A stretch of DNA of 64,000 nt from Blautia sp. SC05B48 (GTDB lineage Bacteria; Bacillota; Clostridia; Lachnospirales; Lachnospiraceae), in contig NZ_CP040518.1 of assembly GCF_005848555.1 (NCBI RefSeq), positions 2,045,001 to 2,109,000 on the forward strand, written 5' to 3'. Below are positions 1 to 8,336 of the stretch, piece by piece. The notes under the pieces are model-generated. The model was given only the letters and a program-made list of their open reading frames with translations. It was not told the origin of the DNA and did no database searches. The position numbers were made by a program, and so were the translations under genes. Within the stretch, counting starts at the first letter, position 1, and each line of letters begins with the position of its first letter.

Positions 1-687
1 TCTGGAAAGCAGAAGCTCACGGGCGCGGCTGATGCGGTACATGGTAACGTATTCGTAAACCGAGCAGCCCATAAAACGGCGGAACAGACGGGAAAGATAC
101 TGCGGAGAGACAAAAACGCTCCGGCTCAGCTGCGCTGCAGTGATATCCTGCTGATAACCGGTTTCGATTTCTTTTATTACCGGGATCACATATCTCTGGT
201 AGAGAGGATTATCCTGTATCTTCGGAGAAGCTGCACAGTCTGTAAAATTCATAAGAAAGTTGTAGCAGTCGGAAGAAAGAGATTTCATATCCGGTGTGGG
301 CTGATGATATTTACGCAAGGTAGAAGAAATCATTTTCCGGATACTGGCCCCCTGTTCCTTTTCAACAAGGATCACTTCCTGGTTGTCTGTCATGGAAGGG
401 ATGCTGCCTGCCAGTGTTCCTGTGAAGGTGGCAAACATTGTGGTCCAGGAAGTAGACTCTCTGTGATAGGAATGAGGGACACCGGGAGCGATGAGGATGC
501 CCTCGTTGGCTCCGAGAGTATAAAATTTTCCACGGACTTCAATGCGTCCGGTACCCTTTTCAGTCTGGAGGTAATGATAATACGGATATCCGTCCGGACG
601 GAAGATATTAACCTGATTCCAGTGGTTCCCAAGAGATTCAAACATGAAGGGAGCACTGACCGGAGTATTTCTGAAATAGATCGACAT
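1..687 (-). CDS. AraC family transcriptional regulator (C-terminus outside window)
   Basis: The reading frame is open from an ATG at 687 down to base 1, giving 229 residues before the window edge. The N-terminal part looks like the cupin-type AraC sensing domain, with a glycine/proline loop and His as in 'IAPGVPHSY' (about residue 70). Near residue 180 begins an AraC helix-turn-helix, 'DITAAQLSRSVFVSPQYLSR'; the second helix-turn-helix is cut off. A GGTGAA ribosome site precedes the ATG. It is divergent from the beta-galactosidase gene, with which it shares a 140-bp spacer, so it probably controls that gene in response to a sugar. The family is clear; the ligand is unknown. Confidence 0.88.
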   Translation of the reverse strand, partial: MSIYFRNTPVSAPFMFESLGNHWNQVNIFRPDGYPYYHYLQTEKGTGRIEVRGKFYTLGANEGILIAPGVPHSYHRESTSWTTMFATFTGTLAGSIPSMTDNQEVILVEKEQGASIRKMISSTLRKYHQPTPDMKSLSSDCYNFLMNFTDCAASPKIQDNPLYQRYVIPVIKEIETGYQQDITAAQLSRSVFVSPQYLSRLFRRFMGCSVYEYVTMYRISRARELLLSR

Positions 688-730
688 GATATTCACCTGT
701 TTCTAAATGTTATATATTTTGGCGAAACAT

Positions 731-763
731 ATTATACCATAATCCGGTGGATTATACTATAAT
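731..763. promoter_or_regulatory. Direct repeat in the araC-lacZ divergent promoter region
   Basis: Two 13-bp units, ATTATACCATAAT (731-743) and ATTATACTATAAT (751-763), differ at one base and start exactly 20 bp apart, close to two helical turns. AraC-type dimers commonly bind such direct repeats. The second unit contains a perfect TATAAT -10 (758-763) for the plus-strand gene, and the first reads TATAAT on the minus strand. They may therefore simply be the two divergent -10 boxes; operator function is an inference. Confidence 0.45.
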
Positions 764-827
764 GATCATAGCATAAAAAAACGAAGGATCCGGCAGAAAA
801 ACAGAAGCCGCCGGACAGGAGGAAAAA

Positions 828-3800
828 ATGAAAAGATTTGATCATTCTCTGTTAAAAGATCCCCGGTATTTCAGCGATGGAAGAATGGATGCTCATTCAG
901 ATCATACGTATTATCGCTGTGAGGAAGAGAGAGAAGATGGAAAAACTTCTTTCCGTCACAGCCTGAATGGTCTCTGGAAGTTCCATTATGCACGGAATTA
1001 TGCATCTGCCATCCCAGGTTTTGAGGAAGAAGCATATTCCTGCAAGGACTGGGAGGATATTTATGTGCCGGCACATATCCAGATGGAAGGATATGATGCA
1101 CCGCAGTATGCCAATGTCCAGTATCCGTGGGAAGGCCATGAAGAACTTCATCCGGGACAGATCCCGGAACGTTTTAACCCGGTGGCAAGCTATGTGAAAT
1201 ATTTCCATGTGCCGGAGAGCATGAAAGGAAAAAGAGTATTTGTCTCATTCCAGGGAGCAGAGAGCGGACTGGCTCTGTGGCTCAATGGAAAATTTGTGGG
1301 ATACAGTGAAGATTCTTTTACTCCGTCAGAATTTGAGCTTACGGAATATCTGAAGGACGGCGAGAACAAGCTGGCGGCACAGGTGTTCAAATGGACAGCC
1401 AGCAGCTGGTGCGAGGATCAGGATTTTTACCGTTTTTCCGGAATTTACAGAGATGTTTATCTGTTTACGGTACCGGATGTCCATGTATATGATCTCAGGA
1501 TCCGTGCCATTCCGGATGAAACTCTCAAAAAAGCCGAGCTTGAGATCGTGACCAGTACCTGGGGAAAAGGAAAAATGAAGCTTACACTTTCCGGAAAGGG
1601 AGAGGTTCTTTTGCAGGAGGAAAGATCTCTGAACGGAGAGGATACCTGTACCTGGGAGATTCAGGATCCCCTTCTCTGGAGTGCAGAAGAGCCGAATCTC
1701 TATGATCTGGAGCTGGAGATCAGTGATGAAAGCGGAAAGCTCCAGGAGATCATCCCGGAGAAAGTTGGTTTCCGCCGTTTTGAAATGAAGGATGGTATCA
1801 TGACCCTTAACGGAAAACGTATCGTATTCAAGGGTGTGAACCGCCATGAGTTCAGCTCCGTCACAGGAAGACATGTGTCCCGTGAGGAACTGCTCAAAGA
1901 CATCGTGATCATGAAACAGAACAACATCAATGCAATCCGTACCTGTCATTATCCGGATGCATCTCCGATCTACCATCTCTGCGATGAATATGGTATTTAC
2001 ATGATCGCAGAAAACAATCTGGAGTCTCACGGAACCTGGGATATAGCAGAATTTACCGGAGATTACACGGATATCGTTCCGCACAACAAACCGGAATGGC
2101 TGGGCATGATGCTGGACCGTGTAAATTCCATGTATCAGCGTGACAAGAACCACCCGGCGATCCTGATCTGGTCCTGTGGAAATGAATCCTTTGGCGGAAA
2201 AGATATCTTTGAGATGTCTGAGTTTTACCGCAAGAATGATCCTACAAGACTGGTACATTATGAGGGGGTTATCCATGACCGCAGCTACAATGCTACCAGT
2301 GACATGGAAAGCCAGATGTATACTTCCGTAGAAGCGATCCGGGAGTTCCTTGCAAAGGATGACAGCAAGCCGTTTATCTGTTGTGAGTATACCCATGCAA
2401 TGGGAAATTCCTGCGGCGCAATGCATAAATATACAGATCTTACAGATACAGAACCGAAATATCAGGGTGGCTTTATCTGGGATTACATTGATCAGTCTAT
2501 TTACAAAAAAGACCGTTACGGAAAAGAATTCCAGGCATACGGCGGAGACTTTGGTGAACGTCCTACGGATTATAATTTCAGTGGAAACGGTATCGCATAC
2601 GGCGGTGACAGAGATGCTTCTCCAAAGATGCAGGAGGTAAAATTCAACTACCAGAATATCACTGCGCAGGTAAGTGAGGATTCTGTTAAGATCATCAACA
2701 AAAATCTTTTTGTAAATACGGACACATTCCGATGTGAAGTGACTCTTGCAAAGAACGGTCATGTTCTCCGCACAGAGACACTGGATACAGCGGTGGAGCC
2801 TTTAAGCCAACAGACCTACAGACTTCCATTTGGAAAACAGCAGCGCCCGGGCGAATATACGGTAACCGTAGCCTTCCTTCTCAGAGAAAAAACACTCTGG
2901 GCAGAGGCAGGGCATGAGGTTGCTTTCGGCCAGCATGTTTATCAGGTGGAAGGAATACCGGAAGCTCCTGCGAGTGGCGTGGAGCTTGTGAGAAGCCTTC
3001 ATAACATCGGTGTCCGCGGGGAAAATTTCGAAGTGCTGTTCTCTGTTCTCAATGGTGGCCTGGTTTCGTATAAATATGCAGGAAGAGAAATGATCGAAGC
3101 GATCCCGAAGCCCAACTTCTGGAGAGCACCTACAGATAATGATTGCGGAAGTCTGATGCAGATGCGTTATGCACAGTGGAAGATCGCCAGCATGTACGCA
3201 AGTCATAAGGATTACCGAAAAGGTATGTATGGTCCGGCCAATGCTCCGGAGACAACGGTTCACGAAAACAGCGTGGAGGTTGCTTTTACCTACATCCTGC
3301 CAACTACGCCTGCCAGTGAATGCCGCCTTGCCTATGAGGTAACCGGAGATGGAAGAGTAAAGACAACGCTGACCTATGATCCTGTAAAAGAGCTGGGCGA
3401 TATGCCGGAGTTCGGAGTACTCTTTAAATTCAATGCGGATTATGATCATGTTCAGTGGTACGGCCTGGGACCGGCAGAGACTTATGCAGACCGGAAGCAT
3501 GGCGCAAAACTCGGCATTTATGAGAATCTCGTGACAGACAATATGGCACGCTATCTTGTGCCGCAGGAATGCGGAAACAAAGAGGAAGTACGCTGGGCAA
3601 AGATCACAGACAGAAAGGGTAGAGGAATGCTCTTTGAGATGGATAAAGAAAACGGCCCGATGATGTTCTCAGCACTTCCATATACTCCTCATGAAATGGA
3701 AAATGCCATGCATCCCTATGAGCTTCCGGCAATCCATTATACCGTTGTCCGTGCTGCAAAGGCGCAGATGGGTGTTGGAGGAGATGACAGCTGGGGTGCC

Positions 3801-3872
3801 CGCACGCATCCGGAATACCTCCTGGATACCAATGGAAAGATGAAATTTTCCTTTGCGTTCAAAGGTCTTTAA
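828..3872 (+). CDS. lacZ: GH2 beta-galactosidase (LacZ type)
   Basis: A 1014-residue protein, close to E. coli LacZ length, that should hydrolyse terminal beta-galactosides such as lactose in the cytoplasm. Domain order fits GH2: N-terminal sugar-binding jelly roll, Ig-like domain, TIM barrel starting near the 'GVNRHEF' motif, then the C-terminal small-chain domain. The acid/base is Glu453 in 'WSCGNES' and the nucleophile Glu520 in 'CCEYTHAMGNS'. No signal peptide is seen. The start is set by AGGAGG just upstream. It is monocistronic, with a terminator 33 bp downstream, and probably under the divergent AraC regulator. Exact substrate could be another beta-galactoside. Confidence 0.95.
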   Translation: MKRFDHSLLKDPRYFSDGRMDAHSDHTYYRCEEEREDGKTSFRHSLNGLWKFHYARNYASAIPGFEEEAYSCKDWEDIYVPAHIQMEGYDAPQYANVQYPWEGHEELHPGQIPERFNPVASYVKYFHVPESMKGKRVFVSFQGAESGLALWLNGKFVGYSEDSFTPSEFELTEYLKDGENKLAAQVFKWTASSWCEDQDFYRFSGIYRDVYLFTVPDVHVYDLRIRAIPDETLKKAELEIVTSTWGKGKMKLTLSGKGEVLLQEERSLNGEDTCTWEIQDPLLWSAEEPNLYDLELEISDESGKLQEIIPEKVGFRRFEMKDGIMTLNGKRIVFKGVNRHEFSSVTGRHVSREELLKDIVIMKQNNINAIRTCHYPDASPIYHLCDEYGIYMIAENNLESHGTWDIAEFTGDYTDIVPHNKPEWLGMMLDRVNSMYQRDKNHPAILIWSCGNESFGGKDIFEMSEFYRKNDPTRLVHYEGVIHDRSYNATSDMESQMYTSVEAIREFLAKDDSKPFICCEYTHAMGNSCGAMHKYTDLTDTEPKYQGGFIWDYIDQSIYKKDRYGKEFQAYGGDFGERPTDYNFSGNGIAYGGDRDASPKMQEVKFNYQNITAQVSEDSVKIINKNLFVNTDTFRCEVTLAKNGHVLRTETLDTAVEPLSQQTYRLPFGKQQRPGEYTVTVAFLLREKTLWAEAGHEVAFGQHVYQVEGIPEAPASGVELVRSLHNIGVRGENFEVLFSVLNGGLVSYKYAGREMIEAIPKPNFWRAPTDNDCGSLMQMRYAQWKIASMYASHKDYRKGMYGPANAPETTVHENSVEVAFTYILPTTPASECRLAYEVTGDGRVKTTLTYDPVKELGDMPEFGVLFKFNADYDHVQWYGLGPAETYADRKHGAKLGIYENLVTDNMARYLVPQECGNKEEVRWAKITDRKGRGMLFEMDKENGPMMFSALPYTPHEMENAMHPYELPAIHYTVVRAAKAQMGVGGDDSWGARTHPEYLLDTNGKMKFSFAFKGL

Positions 3873-3905
3873 AATGTCATAAAATAACAGAACATAAAGT
3901 CAGAA

Positions 3906-3937
3906 AAAAGCTTCCGGCGACTGTCCGGAAGCTTTTT
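3906..3937 (+). terminator. Rho-independent terminator after lacZ
   Basis: Perfect 12-bp stem (AAAAGCTTCCGG with CCGGAAGCTTTT), 7-nt loop, and T-run ending at 3937. Confidence 0.9.
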
Positions 3938-4023
3938 CGTTTCATAATAATGCACAGAAAATAAACAGGTTGAAAAAAAACCTGTGGATATTTCATGAAA
4001 TGAAAAAAAACTTGGATATGCAC

Positions 4024-4052
4024 TTGTTTTTTCATGGTAAATAGTTTAAAAT
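4024..4052 (+). promoter_or_regulatory. Promoter of the dcw (mraZ) operon
   Basis: TTGTTT (4024-4029) and TAAAAT (4047-4052) separated by 17 bp. The predicted start of transcription falls at the first MraZ-type repeat. The stretch 3938-4023 before it is A-rich and shows no gene. Confidence 0.7.
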
Positions 4053-4060
4053 GATTACAT

Positions 4061-4110
4061 AAGTGGTAGAAAGTGGTGAATAGTGGTAGCGAATGGGGAT
4101 GAGTGGCAGA
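4061..4110 (+). promoter_or_regulatory. MraZ operator: five tandem 10-bp boxes
   Basis: Five consecutive 10-mers follow one another without gaps: AAGTGGTAGA, AAGTGGTGAA, TAGTGGTAGC, GAATGGGGAT and GAGTGGCAGA. The core GTGG/TGGG recurs once per helical turn. MraZ is known to bind arrays of such GTGG or TGGG boxes in its own promoter and repress the division operon. The array sits immediately after the -10 and 66 bp before the mraZ start, an ideal autoregulatory position. Confidence 0.75.
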
Positions 4111-4175
4111 ACACACCATTTGCGCCCTGGAAGCACGAAGGGGAGAATCGTGTTTCACGAGAGTAGGTGGGTTTC

Positions 4176-4607
4176 ATGTTCATGGGCGAGTATAATCATA
4201 CGATCGACGCGAAGGGGCGTCTGATCATCCCTTCCAGGTTCAGGGAACTCTTAGGGGAAGAGTTCGTACTGACAAGAGGGTTGGATGGTTGCCTTTCTAT
4301 TTATCCGATGGATGAATGGGTTGCCTTTGAAGAGAAACTCCGAGCATTACCACTTACAAATAAAGACGCAAGAACCTTTTCACGTTTCTTTGTAGCCGGA
4401 GCTACAGCATGTCAGCTGGATAAGCAGGGAAGAATCCTGGTGCCGCAGACGCTGCGCCAGTTCGCTGGTCTGGATAAGGATGTGGTGCTTACGGGTAATC
4501 TGAACCGGATCGAGGTTTGGAGCAAAGAGAAGTGGAGCGAGAACTGCAATTATGATGATATGGACAGCATTGCGGAAAGCATGCAGAACATAGGAATCGT
4601 CATTTGA
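4176..4607 (+). CDS. mraZ: Transcriptional regulator MraZ
   Basis: A 143-residue protein beginning '[15 protein letters not shown]'. It has two SpoVT/AbrB-like half domains, each with the DxxGR signature: 'DAKGRLIIP' near residue 11 and 'DKQGRILVP' near residue 87. In other bacteria MraZ oligomerises and binds its own promoter, acting as a dcw repressor. I chose ATG 4176 because AGGTGG lies 5 nt upstream; an in-frame GTG at 4167 would overlap that ribosome site. It is the first gene of the division operon, 35 bp before rsmH. Confidence 0.96.
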   Translation: MFMGEYNHTIDAKGRLIIPSRFRELLGEEFVLTRGLDGCLSIYPMDEWVAFEEKLRALPLTNKDARTFSRFFVAGATACQLDKQGRILVPQTLRQFAGLDKDVVLTGNLNRIEVWSKEKWSENCNYDDMDSIAESMQNIGIVI

Positions 4608-4642
4608 GCATAACGCAGGTAGAAATCCCACAGGAGACGGAT

Positions 4643-5578
4643 ATGGAATTTAAGCATAAATCTGTATTACTCGATGAGACCATTAACGGCTTAAGGGTAA
4701 AGCCGGATGGAATCTATGTGGATGGCACTTTAGGAGGAGCGGGACACGCCACAGAGGTGTGTAAGAAACTTTCTGCCAAGGGGAGATTTATTGGCATAGA
4801 TCAAGACCAGGATGCGATAATTGCTGCGAGTGAACGGCTGTCAGCCTTTAATCAGGTGACAATCATTCGCAGCAATTATTGTTACATGGCAGATGAGCTG
4901 AGATCCCGTGGCATTGAGAAGGTGGACGGGATCCTGCTGGATTTAGGAGTGTCATCTTATCAGCTGGATAATGAAGAGAGAGGTTTTTCTTATCGGTACG
5001 ATTCTCCTCTGGACATGCGAATGGACAGAAGACAGAGCCGTACAGCCGGTGATATTGTCAACGGCTATGAGGAACGGGAACTGTATCGTATTATCCGTGA
5101 TTACGGCGAAGACAAATTTGCCAAAAATATAGCGAAACACATTGTGGCTGCCAGAGAGCAGGCACCGATCCGGACAACCGGAGAACTGACAGAGATCATA
5201 CGGGGTGCGATCCCCATGAAAATACAGGCTACAGGAGGACATCCGGCCAAGAGGACTTTTCAGGCAATACGTATTGAGCTCAACCGGGAGCTTGACGTGC
5301 TCAGGGATTCCCTGGACGGCATGATCGATCTCCTGGATGACGGAGGAAGGATCTGTATCATTACATTCCATTCTCTGGAAGACAGGATTGTCAAGACCAT
5401 TTTCCGAAAAAATGAAAATCCCTGTACCTGCCCGCCGGATTTTCCGGTCTGTGTATGCGGAAAGAAATCCAAGGGGAAGGTGATCACAAGGAAACCGATC
5501 TTACCGGGAAAAGAGGAAATGGAAGAGAATCCGAGATCCAAAAGTGCGAAGCTTCGTATTTTTGAACGGAAAATGTAG
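4643..5578 (+). CDS. rsmH: 16S rRNA (cytosine1402-N4)-methyltransferase
   Basis: A 311-residue SAM-dependent enzyme (MraW) that methylates C1402 of 16S rRNA in the ribosomal P site. Visible motifs are the SAM loop 'DGTLGGAGH' (about residues 35-45), '[11 protein letters not shown]', '[12 protein letters not shown]' and '[12 protein letters not shown]'. A C-terminal cysteine group, '[15 protein letters not shown]', is typical of the family. The start is ATG 4643, preceded by CAGGAG; upstream in-frame codons overlapping mraZ have no ribosome site. Second gene of the dcw operon, as in most Firmicutes. Confidence 0.96.
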   Translation: MEFKHKSVLLDETINGLRVKPDGIYVDGTLGGAGHATEVCKKLSAKGRFIGIDQDQDAIIAASERLSAFNQVTIIRSNYCYMADELRSRGIEKVDGILLDLGVSSYQLDNEERGFSYRYDSPLDMRMDRRQSRTAGDIVNGYEERELYRIIRDYGEDKFAKNIAKHIVAAREQAPIRTTGELTEIIRGAIPMKIQATGGHPAKRTFQAIRIELNRELDVLRDSLDGMIDLLDDGGRICIITFHSLEDRIVKTIFRKNENPCTCPPDFPVCVCGKKSKGKVITRKPILPGKEEMEENPRSKSAKLRIFERKM

Positions 5579-5600
5579 TTGAGAGATGGAAGGTAGGCAA

Positions 5601-6170
5601 ATGGCGAAGACAGGAAGAGGGACTACAGCCAGAAGAAATCGAAATACCGTCAGGAACAGCAGAGAAATGTATGTTCAGGGAAATGCGGTAAAACGGTTGC
5701 AGGAAGTTCCTCAGAGGACTGATCTGCCCGAGATACAGGAAAGGCGACGGCTGGCTCAGAAAAGAAAACAGAAATCCGCAGTACCTGTGACACCGGCAAA
5801 ACAGATGGTGAGCAGACAGGCACAGCGGAACCGGGAAAAGGCAATGGCCATGAACAAGGGGTTCGTTCTGTTTCTTACGGCAGTTTCCATCGCAGTACTT
5901 TTTACCTGTATCAATTATCTTCAGGTAAAATCCGAAATCACGGCGAGTATGAAAAATGTTGCAAATCTGGAATCTGAGCTTGCACAGCTGAAAGAAGATA
6001 ACGATGCATATTACAGTCAGGTCACTTCTACAGTGGATATCAGCGAGATCAAGAAAAAAGCTATCGGCGAGCTTGGAATGAAATATCCTTCGGAGGATCA
6101 GATACAGACTTATACCACTGAAGGAAACAGTTATGTGAGACAGTATCAGGATGTGGACACACACAAGTAG
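5601..6170 (+). CDS. ftsL: FtsL-like septal membrane protein
   Basis: A 189-residue bitopic protein. The first 85 residues are strongly basic (many Arg/Lys) and cytoplasmic, much longer than in E. coli FtsL. One membrane segment follows at about 87-105 ('FVLFLTAVSIAVLFTCI'), then a heptad-like coiled coil ('NLESELAQLKEDND') outside. FtsL pairs with DivIC and DivIB and helps activate the septal synthase. Identity rests on topology and position between rsmH and the PBP genes rather than sequence motifs; the septum-initiator DivIC family is a close alternative. ATG 5601 has AGGTAGG upstream and is preferred over ATG 5586. Confidence 0.8.
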   Translation: MAKTGRGTTARRNRNTVRNSREMYVQGNAVKRLQEVPQRTDLPEIQERRRLAQKRKQKSAVPVTPAKQMVSRQAQRNREKAMAMNKGFVLFLTAVSIAVLFTCINYLQVKSEITASMKNVANLESELAQLKEDNDAYYSQVTSTVDISEIKKKAIGELGMKYPSEDQIQTYTTEGNSYVRQYQDVDTHK

Positions 6171-6200
6171 CAGAAGTACAGTTTTTAAGCAGGTGATCGA

Positions 6201-8270
6201 TTGAGTACAAGAAGGCGCAGGCCGGTAAAAAAAATAAATTACAGTATGAAGAAAAAGCTGGCAGTACTATTTTCCTTAGTGTTGCTGGCTTTAGTCGGTT
6301 TGGTGGCAAGAATTACCTATATCAATGCCACCAGCGGAAGCAAATATCGAAAGCAGGTGCTGAGCCAGGCTCAGCAGAAATATGAAAATCAGACACTCCC
6401 GGCAAAAAGAGGAGATATCTATGACCGGAACGGAAATATCCTGGCAACCAGCAACAAGGTCTATAATGTGATCCTTGACTGTCTGGAGGTCAATAAGGAT
6501 CAGGATTCCGTGGAGCCTACCATCAAGGCGCTTGTAGAAGTTCTGGGACTTGATGAAGATGAGATGCGGAAGCTTCTCACCGACAGCGGTACAAAGGAAA
6601 GTCAGTATCAGATCGTAAAGAAACAGATCTCCATGGACGACAAAAAAGCCTTCGAAAAATACGAAGATCCGGGAGACGACAGTGAACTGACTGCCACGCA
6701 GCTGAAAGAACGTTCCAAGATCACAGGTGTATGGTTTGAAGAAGATTATCTCAGATCTTATCCGTTTAATGAGACTGCCTGTGATACCATTGGATTTACA
6801 CTTTCCAGAGATGTGGCGGATGCCGGACTGGAAGGATATTACAATGCGACACTTACCGGCGTGGATGGAAGACAATACGGATACATCAACAACAATTCCG
6901 ACGTAGAACAGACGATTATCGAACCGACGGATGGCAAAAGCATTGAGACCTCGCTGGATCTGGGACTTCAGCAGATCGTGGAAAAATACGTAAATACCTT
7001 TGAAGAAAAGATGGGAGCCAAAAATGTAGGCGTGATCATCGAGGATCCGAAAACAGGAGAGATCCTGGCAATGGATGGCGGTGACCGTTATGATCTGAAT
7101 AACCCGAGAGATCTTTCAAACGTGTATTCCCAGAGTGAGATCGATGCCATGAACGATGAGGAGACCGTAGATGCGCTGAACGGAATGTGGAGTAATTTCT
7201 GCGTGACAGATGCCTACGAGCCGGGATCGGTTGTAAAGCCTATCGTTATGGGCTCCGCACTTGAAATGGGAGCGATTTCCGAGAGCGATAATTTTGTCTG
7301 TGACGGCGGACAGTCTTTTGGAGCGGAAGGTGCGACTACTTTCATCAAATGTGCGGTATGGCCGGATGCTCACGGGACAGAAGCTCTTTCCGATGTCATT
7401 GCCAATTCCTGCAACGATGGTATGATGCAGATCGCAGCAAAGATGGGAAAAGATAATTTCCTTAAGACACAAAGCGTTTTCAATTTCGGAACAAGAACCG
7501 GTATCGATCTTCCCAATGAGGGAAGCGGTGTGATCCATACCAGCGATACCATGGGAGAAACGGAGCTTGCATGCTCTGCTTTCGGACAGGGATATACACT
7601 GACCATGATCCAGGAGATCAATGCAATGTGTTCTGTTATCAATGGAGGATACTACTATCAGCCTCATCTGGTGACGAAGATCAAGGACAGCAGCGGCGGA
7701 ATCGTAAAAACGATCTCTCCGACACTGATGAAGCAGACGATTTCCGAGAAGATATCTGCAGACATCCGTTCCTACATGGCAGCCAGTGTAGACCATGGTA
7801 CCAGCCGTACCTCCAAGGTGCAGGGCTACAGCTCCGGTGGTAAAACCGGTACTGCCGAGAAGCTTCCGCGAGGCAATGGCAAGTATCTGGTATCTTTTAT
7901 CGGATTTGCACCGGTAGATGATCCGGCACTTGTGATCTATGTAGTTGTGGATGAGCCGAAGGTAGATGATCAGGCAAGCAGTACGTACGCACAGTACATT
8001 GCACAGGGAATCCTTTCCGAAGCACTTCCGTATCTGAATGTACAGCCGGATGAGGCAGAGGATGGAGAAGTTCCGACTACAGAGCTGTGGGAACTTTTTA
8101 AGGGAATCAGCGATTCTGCAACAGGAACCGGCGCAGACGGGCAGAAGGAGGCAATTTCCGATGAGAATGTACCAAGTCCGCCGGAAGATGAGTCGGAGGA
8201 CAGTGATACCGAAGATAATAACGATATGCAGAGCGAAGGTCTTACCAACGAGGAGGCCGGTCTGGAATAG
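6201..8270 (+). CDS. Class B penicillin-binding protein (FtsI/SpoVD type)
   Basis: A 689-residue D,D-transpeptidase that crosslinks septal peptidoglycan outside the membrane. A basic N-terminus and one membrane anchor (about residues 19-37) are followed by the PBP dimerisation domain and the transpeptidase. The three catalytic motifs are complete: Ser343-V-V-Lys346 in 'YEPGSVVKP', Ser403-C-N, and Lys548-T-G-T. The C-terminal 80 residues are acidic and low complexity, with no PASTA domain recognised. Translation starts at TTG 6201, 4-5 nt after AGGTGA. It is the first of two adjacent PBPs; which one is vegetative FtsI and which is sporulation-type SpoVD cannot be decided from sequence alone. 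Confidence 0.92.
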   Translation: MSTRRRRPVKKINYSMKKKLAVLFSLVLLALVGLVARITYINATSGSKYRKQVLSQAQQKYENQTLPAKRGDIYDRNGNILATSNKVYNVILDCLEVNKDQDSVEPTIKALVEVLGLDEDEMRKLLTDSGTKESQYQIVKKQISMDDKKAFEKYEDPGDDSELTATQLKERSKITGVWFEEDYLRSYPFNETACDTIGFTLSRDVADAGLEGYYNATLTGVDGRQYGYINNNSDVEQTIIEPTDGKSIETSLDLGLQQIVEKYVNTFEEKMGAKNVGVIIEDPKTGEILAMDGGDRYDLNNPRDLSNVYSQSEIDAMNDEETVDALNGMWSNFCVTDAYEPGSVVKPIVMGSALEMGAISESDNFVCDGGQSFGAEGATTFIKCAVWPDAHGTEALSDVIANSCNDGMMQIAAKMGKDNFLKTQSVFNFGTRTGIDLPNEGSGVIHTSDTMGETELACSAFGQGYTLTMIQEINAMCSVINGGYYYQPHLVTKIKDSSGGIVKTISPTLMKQTISEKISADIRSYMAASVDHGTSRTSKVQGYSSGGKTGTAEKLPRGNGKYLVSFIGFAPVDDPALVIYVVVDEPKVDDQASSTYAQYIAQGILSEALPYLNVQPDEAEDGEVPTTELWELFKGISDSATGTGADGQKEAISDENVPSPPEDESEDSDTEDNNDMQSEGLTNEEAGLE

Positions 8271-8282
8271 ATAAAAAGAATA

Positions 8283-8336
8283 CCCTCTCAGGGGAACGTC
8301 ATATATTACAGTGACTACCTCTGAGAGGGATTTTTT
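8283..8336 (+). promoter_or_regulatory. Terminator-like hairpin overlapping the next gene's ribosome site
   Basis: CCCTCTCAG (8283-8291) pairs perfectly with CTGAGAGGG (8321-8329), and six T residues run directly into the ATG at 8337. The 3' arm GAGAGGG is also the only plausible ribosome site of the second PBP gene. The same stem could thus end transcription after the first PBP and hide the start of the second. The loop is long (29 nt), which weakens it as a simple terminator. Confidence 0.6.

Noticed and set aside
1326-2762. 478-codon minus-strand frame
   Set aside because: Antisense to the beta-galactosidase gene; no ribosome site and no family pattern.
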